From Sphingobium sp052327305 (GTDB taxonomy: Bacteria; Pseudomonadota; Alphaproteobacteria; Sphingomonadales; Sphingomonadaceae): a stretch of DNA of 64,000 bases. Where the stretch lies: positions 1,798,001 to 1,862,000 of the forward strand of contig NZ_CP182486.1 in assembly GCF_052327305.1 (NCBI RefSeq). Direction: 5' to 3'. Within the stretch, counting starts at the first letter, position 1, and each line of letters begins with the position of its first letter. Positions 51,705-60,431 of the stretch are shown here, one piece after another. The notes below the pieces were generated by a model. It was not told the origin of the DNA. It did no database searches and saw nothing but the letters and a program-made list of their open reading frames with translations. The position numbers and the translations under genes were made by a program.

Positions 51705-51734
51705 AAAAGGCGGCCCGTTTCCAGACCGCCTTTT
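51705..51734. terminator. Bidirectional terminator between ligase and aconitase genes
   Basis: AAAAGGCGG (51705-51713), 12-nt loop, CCGCCTTTT (51726-51734). The stem is flanked by an A-run on one side and a T-run on the other, so it fits intrinsic termination of both convergent genes. Confidence 0.8.
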
Positions 51735-51762
51735 CGCTAAATCGAATATGACCGGACTGCCC

Positions 51763-54435
51763 TCAGGCTGCGAGCTTCCGCAGCACATATTGCAGGATGC
51801 CGCCGTTGAGGAAGTAGTCCAGCTCGTTGACCGTATCGATGCGGCAGAGCGCAGTGAAGCTGAAGGTCGAGCCGTCGGCCCGCGTCACCTGCACCTCCAC
51901 ATCCTGCCGGGGTTTGAGGCCCGAGACACCGGTGATGGTGAAGCTCTCGTCGCCGGTGAAGCCGAACGTATCTTTGCTCTCGCCATTCTTGAACTGGAGC
52001 GGGAGGACGCCCATGCCCACCAGGTTGGAGCGGTGGATGCGCTCGAAGCTTTCGACGATCACGGCGCGCACGCCCAGCAGGTTGGTGCCCTTGGCCGCCC
52101 AGTCGCGTGAGGAGCCGGTGCCATATTCCTTGCCGCCGATGACGACGAGCGGCGTGCCGTCCGCCTTGTGCTTCATCGCCGCGTCATAGATCGGCATCAC
52201 TTCGCCGGCGTAGCGAGTCATGCCGCCCTCGATCCCGTCCAGCATCAGGTTCTTGATGCGGATGTTGGCGAACGTGCCGCGCATCATCACTTCGTGATGG
52301 CCACGGCGCGATCCGTAGCTGTTGAAGTCCGCCTGGGCCACCTGATGCTCGGAGAGCCACTTGCCTGCCGGGCTGGTCGCCTTGATCGCACCGGCCGGAG
52401 AGATGTGGTCGGTCGTGATCGAATCGCCGAAGATCGCGAGCGGCTTGGCATCGACGATGTCGGTAACCGGTGCCGGGGTCATGGTCATGCCCTCGAAATA
52501 GGGCGGGTTGGCGACATAGGTTGAGCCCGCGCGCCAGCTGTAGGTCGCCGTGCCCGTCACATCGATCGCCTGCCAGCGCGCATCACCAGTGAAGACGGTG
52601 GCGTAGCGGCTCTCGAACATCTCGCGGGTCAGCGCGCCGTCCATCACCGAGCGAACCTCGTCATTGGAGGGCCAGATGTCCTTGAGATAGACGTCCTGAC
52701 CGTCCTTGCCGGTGCCGATCGGGGTGGCGACGAAGTCCTGCGTCACTGTGCCCTTGAGCGCATAGGCGACGACCAGCGGCGGGGAAGCGAGGAAGTTGGC
52801 GCGCACATCCGGGCTGACGCGACCTTCGAAGTTGCGATTGCCCGAAAGGACGGAGGCGGCCACGATGTCGTTGCCGTTGATCGCCTTGCTGATTGGTTCG
52901 GCCAGCGGGCCGGAGTTGCCGATGCAGGTCGTGCAGCCATAGCCAACGAGGTTGAAGCCGACCTGATCGAGATAATCCTGAAGGCCGGCCTTCTCCAGAT
53001 AATCGGTGACGACCTGGCTGCCCGGAGCGAGCGAAGTCTTGACCCATGGTTTTGGCTTGAGGCCGTACTCGACTGCCTTCTTGGCGACGAGACCCGCTGC
53101 GATCAGCACGGAGGGGTTGGACGTATTGGTGCAGCTGGTGATTGCGGCGATCACCACATCGCCATCGCCGATGTCGTAGTCTTCGCCCTCGATCGCGACG
53201 CGTTCCGGCACGCCCTTCTTGTACACCTTCTCGAGATCGGTGTTGAACACGTCGTCCACCTGATCGAGCAGCACCTTGTCCTGCGGGCGCTTGGGGCCGG
53301 CGAGGCTTGGCAGCACCGATCCCATGTCCAGCTCCAGCGTGTCGGTGAAGAAGGGATCGCTGGCGCCGTCATGCCAGAAGCCCTGCGCCTTGGCATAGGC
53401 TTCCACCATGGCGATCTGCGCTTCGTCACGGCCCGTGAGGCGCATGTAGTCGAGCGTCTTGCCGTCGATCGGGAAGAAACCGCAGGTCGCGCCATATTCC
53501 GGCGCCATATTGCCGATCGTCGCGCGGTCGGCGAGGCTGAGCGCGGAGACGCCCGGCCCGAAGAACTCGACGAAGCGGCCGACCACGCCTTTGGCGCGCA
53601 GCATCTGGGTGACGGTGAGCACGAGATCGGTCGCCGTGATGCCCTCGGCCAGCGCGCCGGTCAGCTTGAAGCCGACCACTTCGGGGATGAGCATGGAGAC
53701 AGGCTGACCGAGCATTGCAGCCTCGGCCTCGATACCACCCACGCCCCAGCCGAGCACGCCAAGGCCATTGACCATCGTCGTGTGGCTGTCCGTGCCGACG
53801 CAGGTGTCGGGGTATGCGACGGTCGCGCCGCTGGCATCCTCGCTGGTCCACACGGCCTGCGCGACGTGCTCGAGATTCACCTGGTGGCAGATGCCGGTGC
53901 CGGGAGGGACGACCTTGAAGTTATCGAGGCTCTTGCTGCCCCATTTCAGGAAGTCGTAGCGCTCCATATTGCGCTGATACTCGAGCTCGACATTGTCCTC
54001 GAATGCCTTGGGTGTGCCGAACTCGTCGACCATCACCGAGTGGTCGATGACGAGGTGGACGGGCACCTGCGGATTGATCTTGGCGGCATCCGCGCCGAGC
54101 GCGTTCATCGCGTCGCGCATCGCAGCGAGATCGACCACGCAGGGGACGCCGGTAAAATCCTGCATGAGGACACGTGCCGGACGATACTGGATTTCCCGCT
54201 CAGACTTGCCCTTGTCCTTCTGCCAGTCGACGATTGCCTGAATGTCGTCAGTGGTCACCGTCACGCCGTCCTCGAAACGGAGCAGGTTTTCCAGCAGCAC
54301 CTTCATCGAGAAGGGGAGCCTCGAGACGTCGCCGAACTTCGCGGCGGCCTTCTTGAGCGAGTAGTAGGCGTAGCTCTTGCCACCGACAGCCAGCGTGTCG
54401 CGCGTGCCGAGCGTATCCTGTCCCACAGCGGTCAT
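51763..54435 (-). CDS. acnA: Aconitate hydratase AcnA
   Basis: TCA-cycle isomerisation of citrate to isocitrate, 4Fe-4S enzyme of the AcnA/IRP type. 890 residues from ATG 54435. Cluster cysteines are in AITSCTNTSNP and GCTTCIGNSGPL; GTDSHTTMVNGLGVLGWGVGG and the C-terminal swivel motif GKEYGTGSSRDWAAKG are present. The longer upstream reading is not conserved. It converges with the DNA ligase gene and diverges from the winged-helix regulator gene. Confidence 0.97.
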   Translation of the reverse strand: MTAVGQDTLGTRDTLAVGGKSYAYYSLKKAAAKFGDVSRLPFSMKVLLENLLRFEDGVTVTTDDIQAIVDWQKDKGKSEREIQYRPARVLMQDFTGVPCVVDLAAMRDAMNALGADAAKINPQVPVHLVIDHSVMVDEFGTPKAFEDNVELEYQRNMERYDFLKWGSKSLDNFKVVPPGTGICHQVNLEHVAQAVWTSEDASGATVAYPDTCVGTDSHTTMVNGLGVLGWGVGGIEAEAAMLGQPVSMLIPEVVGFKLTGALAEGITATDLVLTVTQMLRAKGVVGRFVEFFGPGVSALSLADRATIGNMAPEYGATCGFFPIDGKTLDYMRLTGRDEAQIAMVEAYAKAQGFWHDGASDPFFTDTLELDMGSVLPSLAGPKRPQDKVLLDQVDDVFNTDLEKVYKKGVPERVAIEGEDYDIGDGDVVIAAITSCTNTSNPSVLIAAGLVAKKAVEYGLKPKPWVKTSLAPGSQVVTDYLEKAGLQDYLDQVGFNLVGYGCTTCIGNSGPLAEPISKAINGNDIVAASVLSGNRNFEGRVSPDVRANFLASPPLVVAYALKGTVTQDFVATPIGTGKDGQDVYLKDIWPSNDEVRSVMDGALTREMFESRYATVFTGDARWQAIDVTGTATYSWRAGSTYVANPPYFEGMTMTPAPVTDIVDAKPLAIFGDSITTDHISPAGAIKATSPAGKWLSEHQVAQADFNSYGSRRGHHEVMMRGTFANIRIKNLMLDGIEGGMTRYAGEVMPIYDAAMKHKADGTPLVVIGGKEYGTGSSRDWAAKGTNLLGVRAVIVESFERIHRSNLVGMGVLPLQFKNGESKDTFGFTGDESFTITGVSGLKPRQDVEVQVTRADGSTFSFTALCRIDTVNELDYFLNGGILQYVLRKLAA

Positions 54436-54779
54436 GGTGATCGTCTCCCCTGGAGCTGGTGCCAGCGGGCGAGCGATCCAGCGCGGCGCCGCGGCTATGG
54501 TGCAATTGATGCAGCGCAATAACGGCTGGGCAGGCGCTGTCAACGTCAGCAGACTTGCGAGCTAGGGTCAAAGCGGTCTGCGACGAGATACTATGAGCGG
54601 CGCGACCCCAAGTGCAGATGATCGGTTTGGACCCACCCGACATCAAAGGCGCGTTGCGTCTCCTAAATCATTCGCTTCCAGAACAAGGTGGGTTCAAAAC
54701 CGTCCCGAAATGGCGCATGGCCGACGCGGGCGCACATGACAGAATGGCGCGTAAAGCACTCAAAATCGGAGTAGAGGCG

Positions 54780-55745
54780 ATGGATATGGCGGAAGATAGC
54801 CGCGCCACTGTATTGATTTGCGGCTTCAGCGCCCTCCAGCCTGACCTGTCTTCGCTAGCCCACGCCCTGGGCCAGCGTGTGTTTTCGCAAGTCACTCTGG
54901 ATGAGCTGCCGAAGCGACTGGTGCAAACCGCCGCACTGGACGTTCTGGTCCTGGACCTGCGCGGCGGCCTGACGAATGCACGAGCGCAAGACGCTTTGAT
55001 CCGCGCCAATGATGAGCGGAAAGAACTCCCCTTTTGCCGACTTGTCGTTCTGTTCGATATCGAGGCGATCGACTTTGTCTTTGCTGAACTGAACGGGCCG
55101 GAGTGCACGCTTCTGTGCCAGCCCGCCCTGCCCGATATCGTGACGGCGCTTGCGGTTTCCGGGTTGGAGGCCCGAGAGAATCATAAGGCGAGCCTGTCGG
55201 ATGTCACAGGTGACGCGGATTCGTCCCGTCTTGATAAGCTGAGTGAGGAAGTCCGCCGTCTTGCTGCCACTATCGAGCGGCTTGTGGGAGGAGAGGCGCG
55301 CTCGCCCAGCTTTGTGAACGAGAACGAGCGACCATATCGCGGACCTGCAGTGGAGCAGCCGAAGGGGAAGGTGGAGGCAGGATCGCCTCCCGACCATGGC
55401 GAGATAAGGGCGCTCATTCGGATACGGCGATTGCGCGAGCGCTTCCTGCCGGAGGACCTCTTTGCCGACCCGGCGTGGGATATGCTGCTGGATCTTTTCG
55501 CCGCGCGTCTGGCAGGGGAGCGAGTCTCCGTCTCCAGCCTCTGCATCGCTGCCGCCGTGCCGCCGAGTACGGCACTGCGATGGATCGGTCAGTTGACCGA
55601 TCGCGGTATTTTCCAACGTGTTGACGATCCGGTCGATGGACGGCGAGCATTCATCGAGCTGTCGGACAAGGCAGCGCAGGCGCTTTCTGCGTGGGCACAG
55701 GCAGTTCGCGCAAGCGGGGGCGTGCTTGGCCCCAAGGCGAGCTGA
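54780..55745 (+). CDS. Winged-helix (MarR-like) regulator with receiver-like N-terminus
   Basis: 321 residues from ATG 54780, chosen because GGAGTAGAGG lies just upstream; in-frame starts exist as far as 54612 but that stretch does not look coding. Residues 5-130 resemble a degenerate response-regulator fold (ATVLICGFSALQPDLSSLAHALG, quoted in parts; LDVLVLDLRGGL), without the acidic pocket expected of a phosphoacceptor. A helical linker follows, then the MarR-type winged helix at about 235-315: LLDLFAARLAGERVSV, IAAAVPPSTALRWIGQL and the wing VDDPVDGRRAFIELS. Target unknown. tRNA-Val lies 80 bp downstream. Confidence 0.8.
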   Translation: MDMAEDSRATVLICGFSALQPDLSSLAHALGQRVFSQVTLDELPKRLVQTAALDVLVLDLRGGLTNARAQDALIRANDERKELPFCRLVVLFDIEAIDFVFAELNGPECTLLCQPALPDIVTALAVSGLEARENHKASLSDVTGDADSSRLDKLSEEVRRLAATIERLVGGEARSPSFVNENERPYRGPAVEQPKGKVEAGSPPDHGEIRALIRIRRLRERFLPEDLFADPAWDMLLDLFAARLAGERVSVSSLCIAAAVPPSTALRWIGQLTDRGIFQRVDDPVDGRRAFIELSDKAAQALSAWAQAVRASGGVLGPKAS

Positions 55746-55825
55746 ACGTCTCGTGGCGCGGGTATTGCGGCATCTACTTTACCCGAGCGGCGAAACAGGC
55801 TAGGCGCGGCGCCGCGCAAGAGCGC

Positions 55826-55901
55826 GGGCGATTAGCTCAGTTGGTAGAGCGTCTCGTTTACACCGAGAATGTCGGCGGTTCGAGCCCGTCATCGCCCACC
55901 A
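55826..55901 (+). tRNA. tRNA-Val (anticodon TAC)
   Basis: 76-nt cloverleaf with encoded CCA. Acceptor GGGCGAT pairs with ATCGCCC, the D-arm is GCTC...GAGC, and the anticodon stem TCTCG/CGAGA encloses loop TTTACAC with anticodon TAC. The T-arm contains GGTTCGAGCC. It reads GTA/GTG valine codons. Confidence 0.95.
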
Positions 55902-56019
55902 TGACCCCCGGCGGTAGCCCCAGTGGACAGGCTGATGGGGCGCCGATACAGTCTTTCACGATCTTCGTCGCGAGAGGCGAAGCGGGGACAGAGAGCATGA
56001 CGCGGAATATTCCGCGCAC

Positions 56020-57327
56020 ATGACGGGGGAGATGATGGAGCACGCACAGTTCGATCATCCCTTGCGCGATACCCTCACGGCCGAAATGCATCAGCGCAAG
56101 TTTCTGACTGCTCGCGCTTCATCGCAGCTTTATCAGTCGCTCGTCATTGCCGACGAGAAGGACGCGTGGCGCAGCCTGCAGACGCTCGTGTCGGCATGGC
56201 CGGACGCGCCACCAGTGAGAGAAGGCGCGCGCTATTATCGCTGCCCGGTCGGTGAGGGCGAGTTCGTGTGGGAAGCGCACACCGAGTTCGTGACCTACAC
56301 ACTCATTCAGCCACTTTCCGCAGGCGACCGGCTTCCGCCCGAAGGCTTGCCGGTGGTGGACCTGCCTTGGAAGGACAGTCTTCCCGGCGCGATCATGCGG
56401 TCCACGCACATGCTGTTCCTGGGCGCCGAATGGGAAGAGCCGGAGCGCTCGCAGCATCTTCAGTCGCAATTCTCGTTTCCGGACCTCATCCTTTGTGATG
56501 TGGCCGGGTCCAGCGCGCGGGTCTATTCCGATTTCCGCCGCCATGGCGATGCCGGCAGGATCATCGTCGTCGATCATGGACTGTGCGGAAACGAGGCGGC
56601 CCATGTTCTCCAGCAGCTCCTGGAGCTAGGCAACTACCGAAAAATGGCCTTGCTGGGTCTGCCAGTCGCGCGCAGCGCCATCGCGCGATTGCGCGCGCTT
56701 GAGCTTCGCCTCGCCAATGTCACGCGTGACATCGCGCGGGAAAGCTCGGCCACGGCCGATTTGCTCGCTGAGGTTTCGGGCATCAGCGAGGAGCTGGCTG
56801 CTATCCATGTCGAGACCAGCTACCGGCTCGGCGCATCGAAGGCCTATGGCACGCTGGTGGAAGATCGGCTTCGCGGACTGGAAGTGACGCGGGTGCGCGG
56901 CTTTCTGGCGCTCGACCAGTTTACCGAGCGGCGGCTGGCGCCCGCATTGCGGACGTGCGAATCGCTGGCGGCGAGGCTGAGCGATCTATCGGCGCGTGCC
57001 CACTCGACCAGCGCACTGCTCCGCACACGCCTGGACCTCGCTCTCGCCGAGCAGAACAATGCCCTGCTCCGCTCGCTCGATCAGCGCGGACAGGCCCAGC
57101 TTCGCTTGCAGCAGACGGTCGAGGGGCTCTCGGTCGCGGCGATCAGCTATTATGTGCTGGCGCTGGTCGGCTACATGCTGGAGGCGCTCCATCTCGTCTC
57201 CCTTCCGGCGTCGAGCGAGATCATCCACGCCTTGCTCGTGCCGGTGATCGTGTTCCTCGTCTGGTCCATTGCGCGGCGGCATCGTCGCGCGGCATTGGAA
57301 GAGGGCGCGGACGTCTCCGGGCATTAG
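56020..57327 (+). CDS. DUF3422 membrane-anchored protein
   Basis: 435 residues matching the uncharacterised family DUF3422. It has a globular N-terminal half (FDHPLRDTLTAEMHQRKF; FVWEAHTEFVTYTL; DLILCDVAGSSARVYSDFR), a long helical, probably coiled-coil middle (AIARLRALELRLANVTRDIA; ARLSDLSARAHSTSALLRTR), and two hydrophobic helices near the C-terminus (about 365-388 and 395-418) followed by a basic RRHRRAA. This suggests an inner-membrane protein with the bulk in the cytoplasm. Start ATG 56020; ATG 56035 is also possible. Function unknown. Confidence 0.88.
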   Translation: MTGEMMEHAQFDHPLRDTLTAEMHQRKFLTARASSQLYQSLVIADEKDAWRSLQTLVSAWPDAPPVREGARYYRCPVGEGEFVWEAHTEFVTYTLIQPLSAGDRLPPEGLPVVDLPWKDSLPGAIMRSTHMLFLGAEWEEPERSQHLQSQFSFPDLILCDVAGSSARVYSDFRRHGDAGRIIVVDHGLCGNEAAHVLQQLLELGNYRKMALLGLPVARSAIARLRALELRLANVTRDIARESSATADLLAEVSGISEELAAIHVETSYRLGASKAYGTLVEDRLRGLEVTRVRGFLALDQFTERRLAPALRTCESLAARLSDLSARAHSTSALLRTRLDLALAEQNNALLRSLDQRGQAQLRLQQTVEGLSVAAISYYVLALVGYMLEALHLVSLPASSEIIHALLVPVIVFLVWSIARRHRRAALEEGADVSGH

Positions 57328-57360
57328 TCTGGCCGGACATTGGATGCCGGCGCTCGCCGG

Positions 57361-58866
57361 TTACGCTTCGAGTGGTGCGGTGGTCAGGCCGAGATCTGGG
57401 ATGGTGACGGATCGCCGTCCGCTGAAATCGGTCCGCACCACGATCAGGCCGCTCTTTTCGAAATGGTCGAGAAGGCGGCGGATGCGTCCGGGCGAGCGCG
57501 TGCCATAAGCGCGGGCGAGCTGCGCATCGTCAGGGCAGGGTGCGCCGTCTCTCGCGGCCCGCGCGAGAACGAGGAAGGGCGCGAGCAGGTCTTCCGGCAC
57601 CTCGGCGGCGACCCGCAGAATCTCGGTGTCAGTGCCTCCCGGCCGGTCGTCGAGGCCCGCGAGAGCGGCAGCGAAGCGTCGCCGGAACTGCGCCAGATTG
57701 GTGCCGGTGGCACTCACGCGCCGCATCCGGCAACGAACCGAGAAATCCTGGAAAAGCACGGCTGGCGGCTGGAAGGTGCAGTCGTCCTCCTGCGCCATTT
57801 CGGCCAGGATTTCCGCGATAGCCGGTTCCGGATCGGCTGGTGCAGGCGCGGACGAATCTTCCCGGGCTGGCGCTGCGTCTTCCACGTTATCCTGCCCCGC
57901 CTCGATCCGCATCATGAGGTCGTCCGCTGCAATTGCCGGGGCGGGGGTGGCGATCGTTGCTTCCGCGATGTCCAAGCCCGGCAGGCCGCGATCGTCCGCT
58001 GACAGGTCATCGTGAATGAGCGCGAACAGATCCTCTCCCGAAACATCGGGTGGCGGCGCCAGCGCGTGCGAGACTGCGCGCGAGCCCGTCTGCACCGAGC
58101 CGATCCGCACGGACAGCGGCCGACGCGTAATCGCAGGACCAAGTCCCAGAAAATGCCCGCGCTGGAGATCGCGTATCTGTTCGGCCTGCCGCCGCTCCAT
58201 CCCCAGAAGATCGGCGGCGCGCGCCATATCAATATCCAGGAACGTGCGGCCCATCAGGAAGTTGGACGCTTCCGCCGCGACGTTCTTGGCGAGCTTGGCA
58301 AGGCGCTGGGTCGCGACGATGCCCGCCAGCCCGCGCTTCCGGCCCCGGCACATCAGATTGGTCATGGCGGCGAGCGAGAGACGGCGCGCCTCGTCGCTCA
58401 CGTCGCCTGCGACTGCCGGTGCGAACATTTGCGCTTCGTCCACGATAACGAGGGCGGGGAACCATTGTTCGCGCGGGGCATCGAAAAGCGTGGAGAGAAA
58501 GAGCGCGGCGCAGCGCATCTGCGCCTCGATTTCGAGGCCATCCAGTGCGAGCACGACAGAGGCGCGATGCTGCCGGATGCGCGATGCCAGCCGGGCGATC
58601 TCACCGCCCGAATAAGCCGCGCCGTCGATCACCACATGCCCGAAGGGTTCGGCGAGCGTGACGAAGTCCCCCTCGGGGTCGATCACCACTTGCTGAACGA
58701 GGGACGCGCTCTCTTCCAGCAGACGGCGCAGCAGGTGCGATTTGCCTGAGCCGCTGTTGCCCTGAACGAGCAGGCGAGTCGCCAGCAACTCCTCTATGTC
58801 GATGCGGACAGGCGCACCCGAGGGATCGGTGCCGATTTCAACGAATGCGCTCACGTGCCGGGGCAT
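57361..58866 (-). CDS. HerA-like (DUF87) P-loop ATPase
   Basis: 501 residues. Residues 1-270 are a HerA/FtsK-type ATPase domain with Walker A GNSGSGKSHLL at about 36-46, DPEGDFVTL, Walker B ALVIVDEAQMF near 139-149, and the sensor region GLAGIVATQRLAKL. The C-terminal half has an acidic Ala/Pro-rich linker and a final helical segment resembling a winged helix (AYGTRSPGRIRRLLDHFEKSG, quoted in part LLDHFEKSGLIVVRTD). No NurA nuclease is adjacent, so a canonical HerA-NurA role cannot be claimed. Start ATG 58866 or GTG 58854. Confidence 0.85.
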   Translation of the reverse strand: MPRHVSAFVEIGTDPSGAPVRIDIEELLATRLLVQGNSGSGKSHLLRRLLEESASLVQQVVIDPEGDFVTLAEPFGHVVIDGAAYSGGEIARLASRIRQHRASVVLALDGLEIEAQMRCAALFLSTLFDAPREQWFPALVIVDEAQMFAPAVAGDVSDEARRLSLAAMTNLMCRGRKRGLAGIVATQRLAKLAKNVAAEASNFLMGRTFLDIDMARAADLLGMERRQAEQIRDLQRGHFLGLGPAITRRPLSVRIGSVQTGSRAVSHALAPPPDVSGEDLFALIHDDLSADDRGLPGLDIAEATIATPAPAIAADDLMMRIEAGQDNVEDAAPAREDSSAPAPADPEPAIAEILAEMAQEDDCTFQPPAVLFQDFSVRCRMRRVSATGTNLAQFRRRFAAALAGLDDRPGGTDTEILRVAAEVPEDLLAPFLVLARAARDGAPCPDDAQLARAYGTRSPGRIRRLLDHFEKSGLIVVRTDFSGRRSVTIPDLGLTTAPLEA

Positions 58867-58904
58867 ACAAAGCTATCCCCGCACGCGGAAGGGCGCGAGG
58901 GCAG

Positions 58905-58913
58905 TTTTCCACA
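58905..58913 (+). promoter_or_regulatory. Isolated DnaA-like box
   Basis: TTTTCCACA matches TTWTNCACA in the 114-bp gap between the HerA-like gene and lpdA, about 40 bp upstream of the HerA-like start. A single box; significance unproven. Confidence 0.3.
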
Positions 58914-58980
58914 GATATTCTGGCTCTTCGCGGCGAGCGGAGAAAGCGCAGAACGGCGCGGGGTGGTCCGCCGATCCTCG

Positions 58981-60384
58981 TCAGATGTGGATGGGCTTGC
59001 CGGTCACGGCCATCGCCGCTTCCTTGATCGCCTCATTGTGCGTCGGGTGCGCGTGGCAGGTATAGGCGATATCCTCGCTCGAGGCGCCGAATTCCATCGC
59101 CTGCGCGACCTGCGCGATCATCGTGCCGGCGACGGATGCAATGATCCACACACCCAGCACCTTGTCGCTCTCGGCGTCCGCGATCACCTTCACGAAGCCA
59201 TCCGGCTCGTGATTGGTCTTGGCGCGCGAGTTGGCGAGCATCGGGAACTTGCCGACCTTGATCGCGCCCTTCTCCTTGGCCGCTTCCTCGGTGAGGCCCA
59301 CGCCGGCGATTTCCGGCATGGTGTAGACGACGCTCGGGATCACGTCATGGTTCACGATGCCCGTGAGGCCAGCGATATTCTCCGCGACGGCAATGCCTTC
59401 GTCCTCGGCCTTGTGCGCCAGCATCGGGCCGGGGATCACATCGCCGATCGCCCAGACGCCGGGCACCTTGGTGCCGAATTCATGGTCGGTCTCGATCTGG
59501 CCGCGCTTGTTGAGCTCCAGGCCGATCTTGTCGAGGCCAAGCCCGTCCGTATTAGGACGGCGGCCGATGGAAACCAGCACCACATCCGCTTCGATCGTTT
59601 CGGCAGGGCCGCCTGCGGCGGGCTCCAGCGTCAGCGTGGCGGTCTTGCCGTTCACGCTCGCGCCCGTGACCTTGGTGGAGAGCTTGAACTCGATGCCCTG
59701 CTTGCGGAAGATCTTGTTCGCTTCCTTGCGCACGTCGCCGTCCATGCCGGGCAGGATCTGGTCGAGATATTCGACGACCGTGACCTTCGCGCCCAGGCGG
59801 CGCCATACGCTGCCCAGTTCCAGCCCGATCACGCCGCCACCGATGACGACCATGTGACCCGGCACCTTGTCCAGCTCAAGCGCGCCGGTTGAATCGACGA
59901 TGACGCCCTTGCTGTTGTCCACGTCCACGCCGGGCAGCGGCGTGACCGACGAGCCGGTCGCGATGATGATGTTCTTCGCGCTCTTCTTCTCGCCGGCCAC
60001 TTCGACAGTGTGAGCATCGACGAAAGTCGCATGTCCCTTCAGCCAGTCGATCTTGTTCTTCTTGAAGAGGAACTCGATGCCTCCCGTGAGGCCCTTCACG
60101 GCGTCGACGCGCTGACCCTGCATGGTGGGCAGGTCGAGCTCGGGCTTCACCTTGATGCCGAGCTTGGCGAAGGTGCCGCCCGCCGCCGCCTCGAAATATT
60201 CGCTGGCGTGGAGCAGCGCCTTGGAAGGAATGCAGCCGACATTGAGGCAGGTGCCGCCCAGCGTCTCCCGGCTCTCCGCGCAGGCGGTCTTCAGGCCGAG
60301 CTGTGCCGCCCGGATCGCCGCGACATAGCCGCCTGGCCCGGAGCCGATCACGATTACGTCATAGTCGAACTGGTCTGCCATCAT
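58981..60384 (-). CDS. lpdA: Dihydrolipoyl dehydrogenase (E3)
   Basis: FAD enzyme that reoxidises the lipoyl arm of 2-oxo acid dehydrogenase complexes. 467 residues. FAD-binding GSGPGGYVAAIRAAQLG, the redox disulfide in GGTCLNVGCIPSKALL, NAD-binding GGGVIGLELGSVW and the C-terminal CHAHPTHNEAIKEAAMAV with the catalytic His-Glu pair are all seen. Start ATG 60384 or 60381. It lies after odhA and odhB, so it is the E3 of the 2-oxoglutarate complex and perhaps of others. Confidence 0.97.
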   Translation of the reverse strand: MMADQFDYDVIVIGSGPGGYVAAIRAAQLGLKTACAESRETLGGTCLNVGCIPSKALLHASEYFEAAAGGTFAKLGIKVKPELDLPTMQGQRVDAVKGLTGGIEFLFKKNKIDWLKGHATFVDAHTVEVAGEKKSAKNIIIATGSSVTPLPGVDVDNSKGVIVDSTGALELDKVPGHMVVIGGGVIGLELGSVWRRLGAKVTVVEYLDQILPGMDGDVRKEANKIFRKQGIEFKLSTKVTGASVNGKTATLTLEPAAGGPAETIEADVVLVSIGRRPNTDGLGLDKIGLELNKRGQIETDHEFGTKVPGVWAIGDVIPGPMLAHKAEDEGIAVAENIAGLTGIVNHDVIPSVVYTMPEIAGVGLTEEAAKEKGAIKVGKFPMLANSRAKTNHEPDGFVKVIADAESDKVLGVWIIASVAGTMIAQVAQAMEFGASSEDIAYTCHAHPTHNEAIKEAAMAVTGKPIHI

Positions 60385-60399
60385 TCACTCCATCAAATA

Positions 60400-60417
60400 C
60401 TCCTGCCTTCGCAGGAG
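60400..60417. repeat. REP-like hairpin between odhB and lpdA
   Basis: CTCCTGC-CTTC-GCAGGAG is a perfect 7-bp palindromic hairpin in the 47-bp gap between odhB and lpdA. This CTCCTGC/GCAGGAG unit is of the kind repeated in sphingomonad intergenic regions, from memory. It could stabilise or attenuate the odhAB transcript. On the minus strand no T-run follows directly. Confidence 0.5.
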
Positions 60418-60431
60418 CACTGCTTTTTTCC

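Noticed and set aside
57361..58866. HerA-NurA defence or repair system
   Set aside because: The HerA-like ATPase has no adjacent nuclease or other defence gene, so only the ATPase family is claimed.
58905..58913. DnaA-like box as a second origin
   Set aside because: A single box with no AT-rich tract and no gene-orientation switch typical of an origin.
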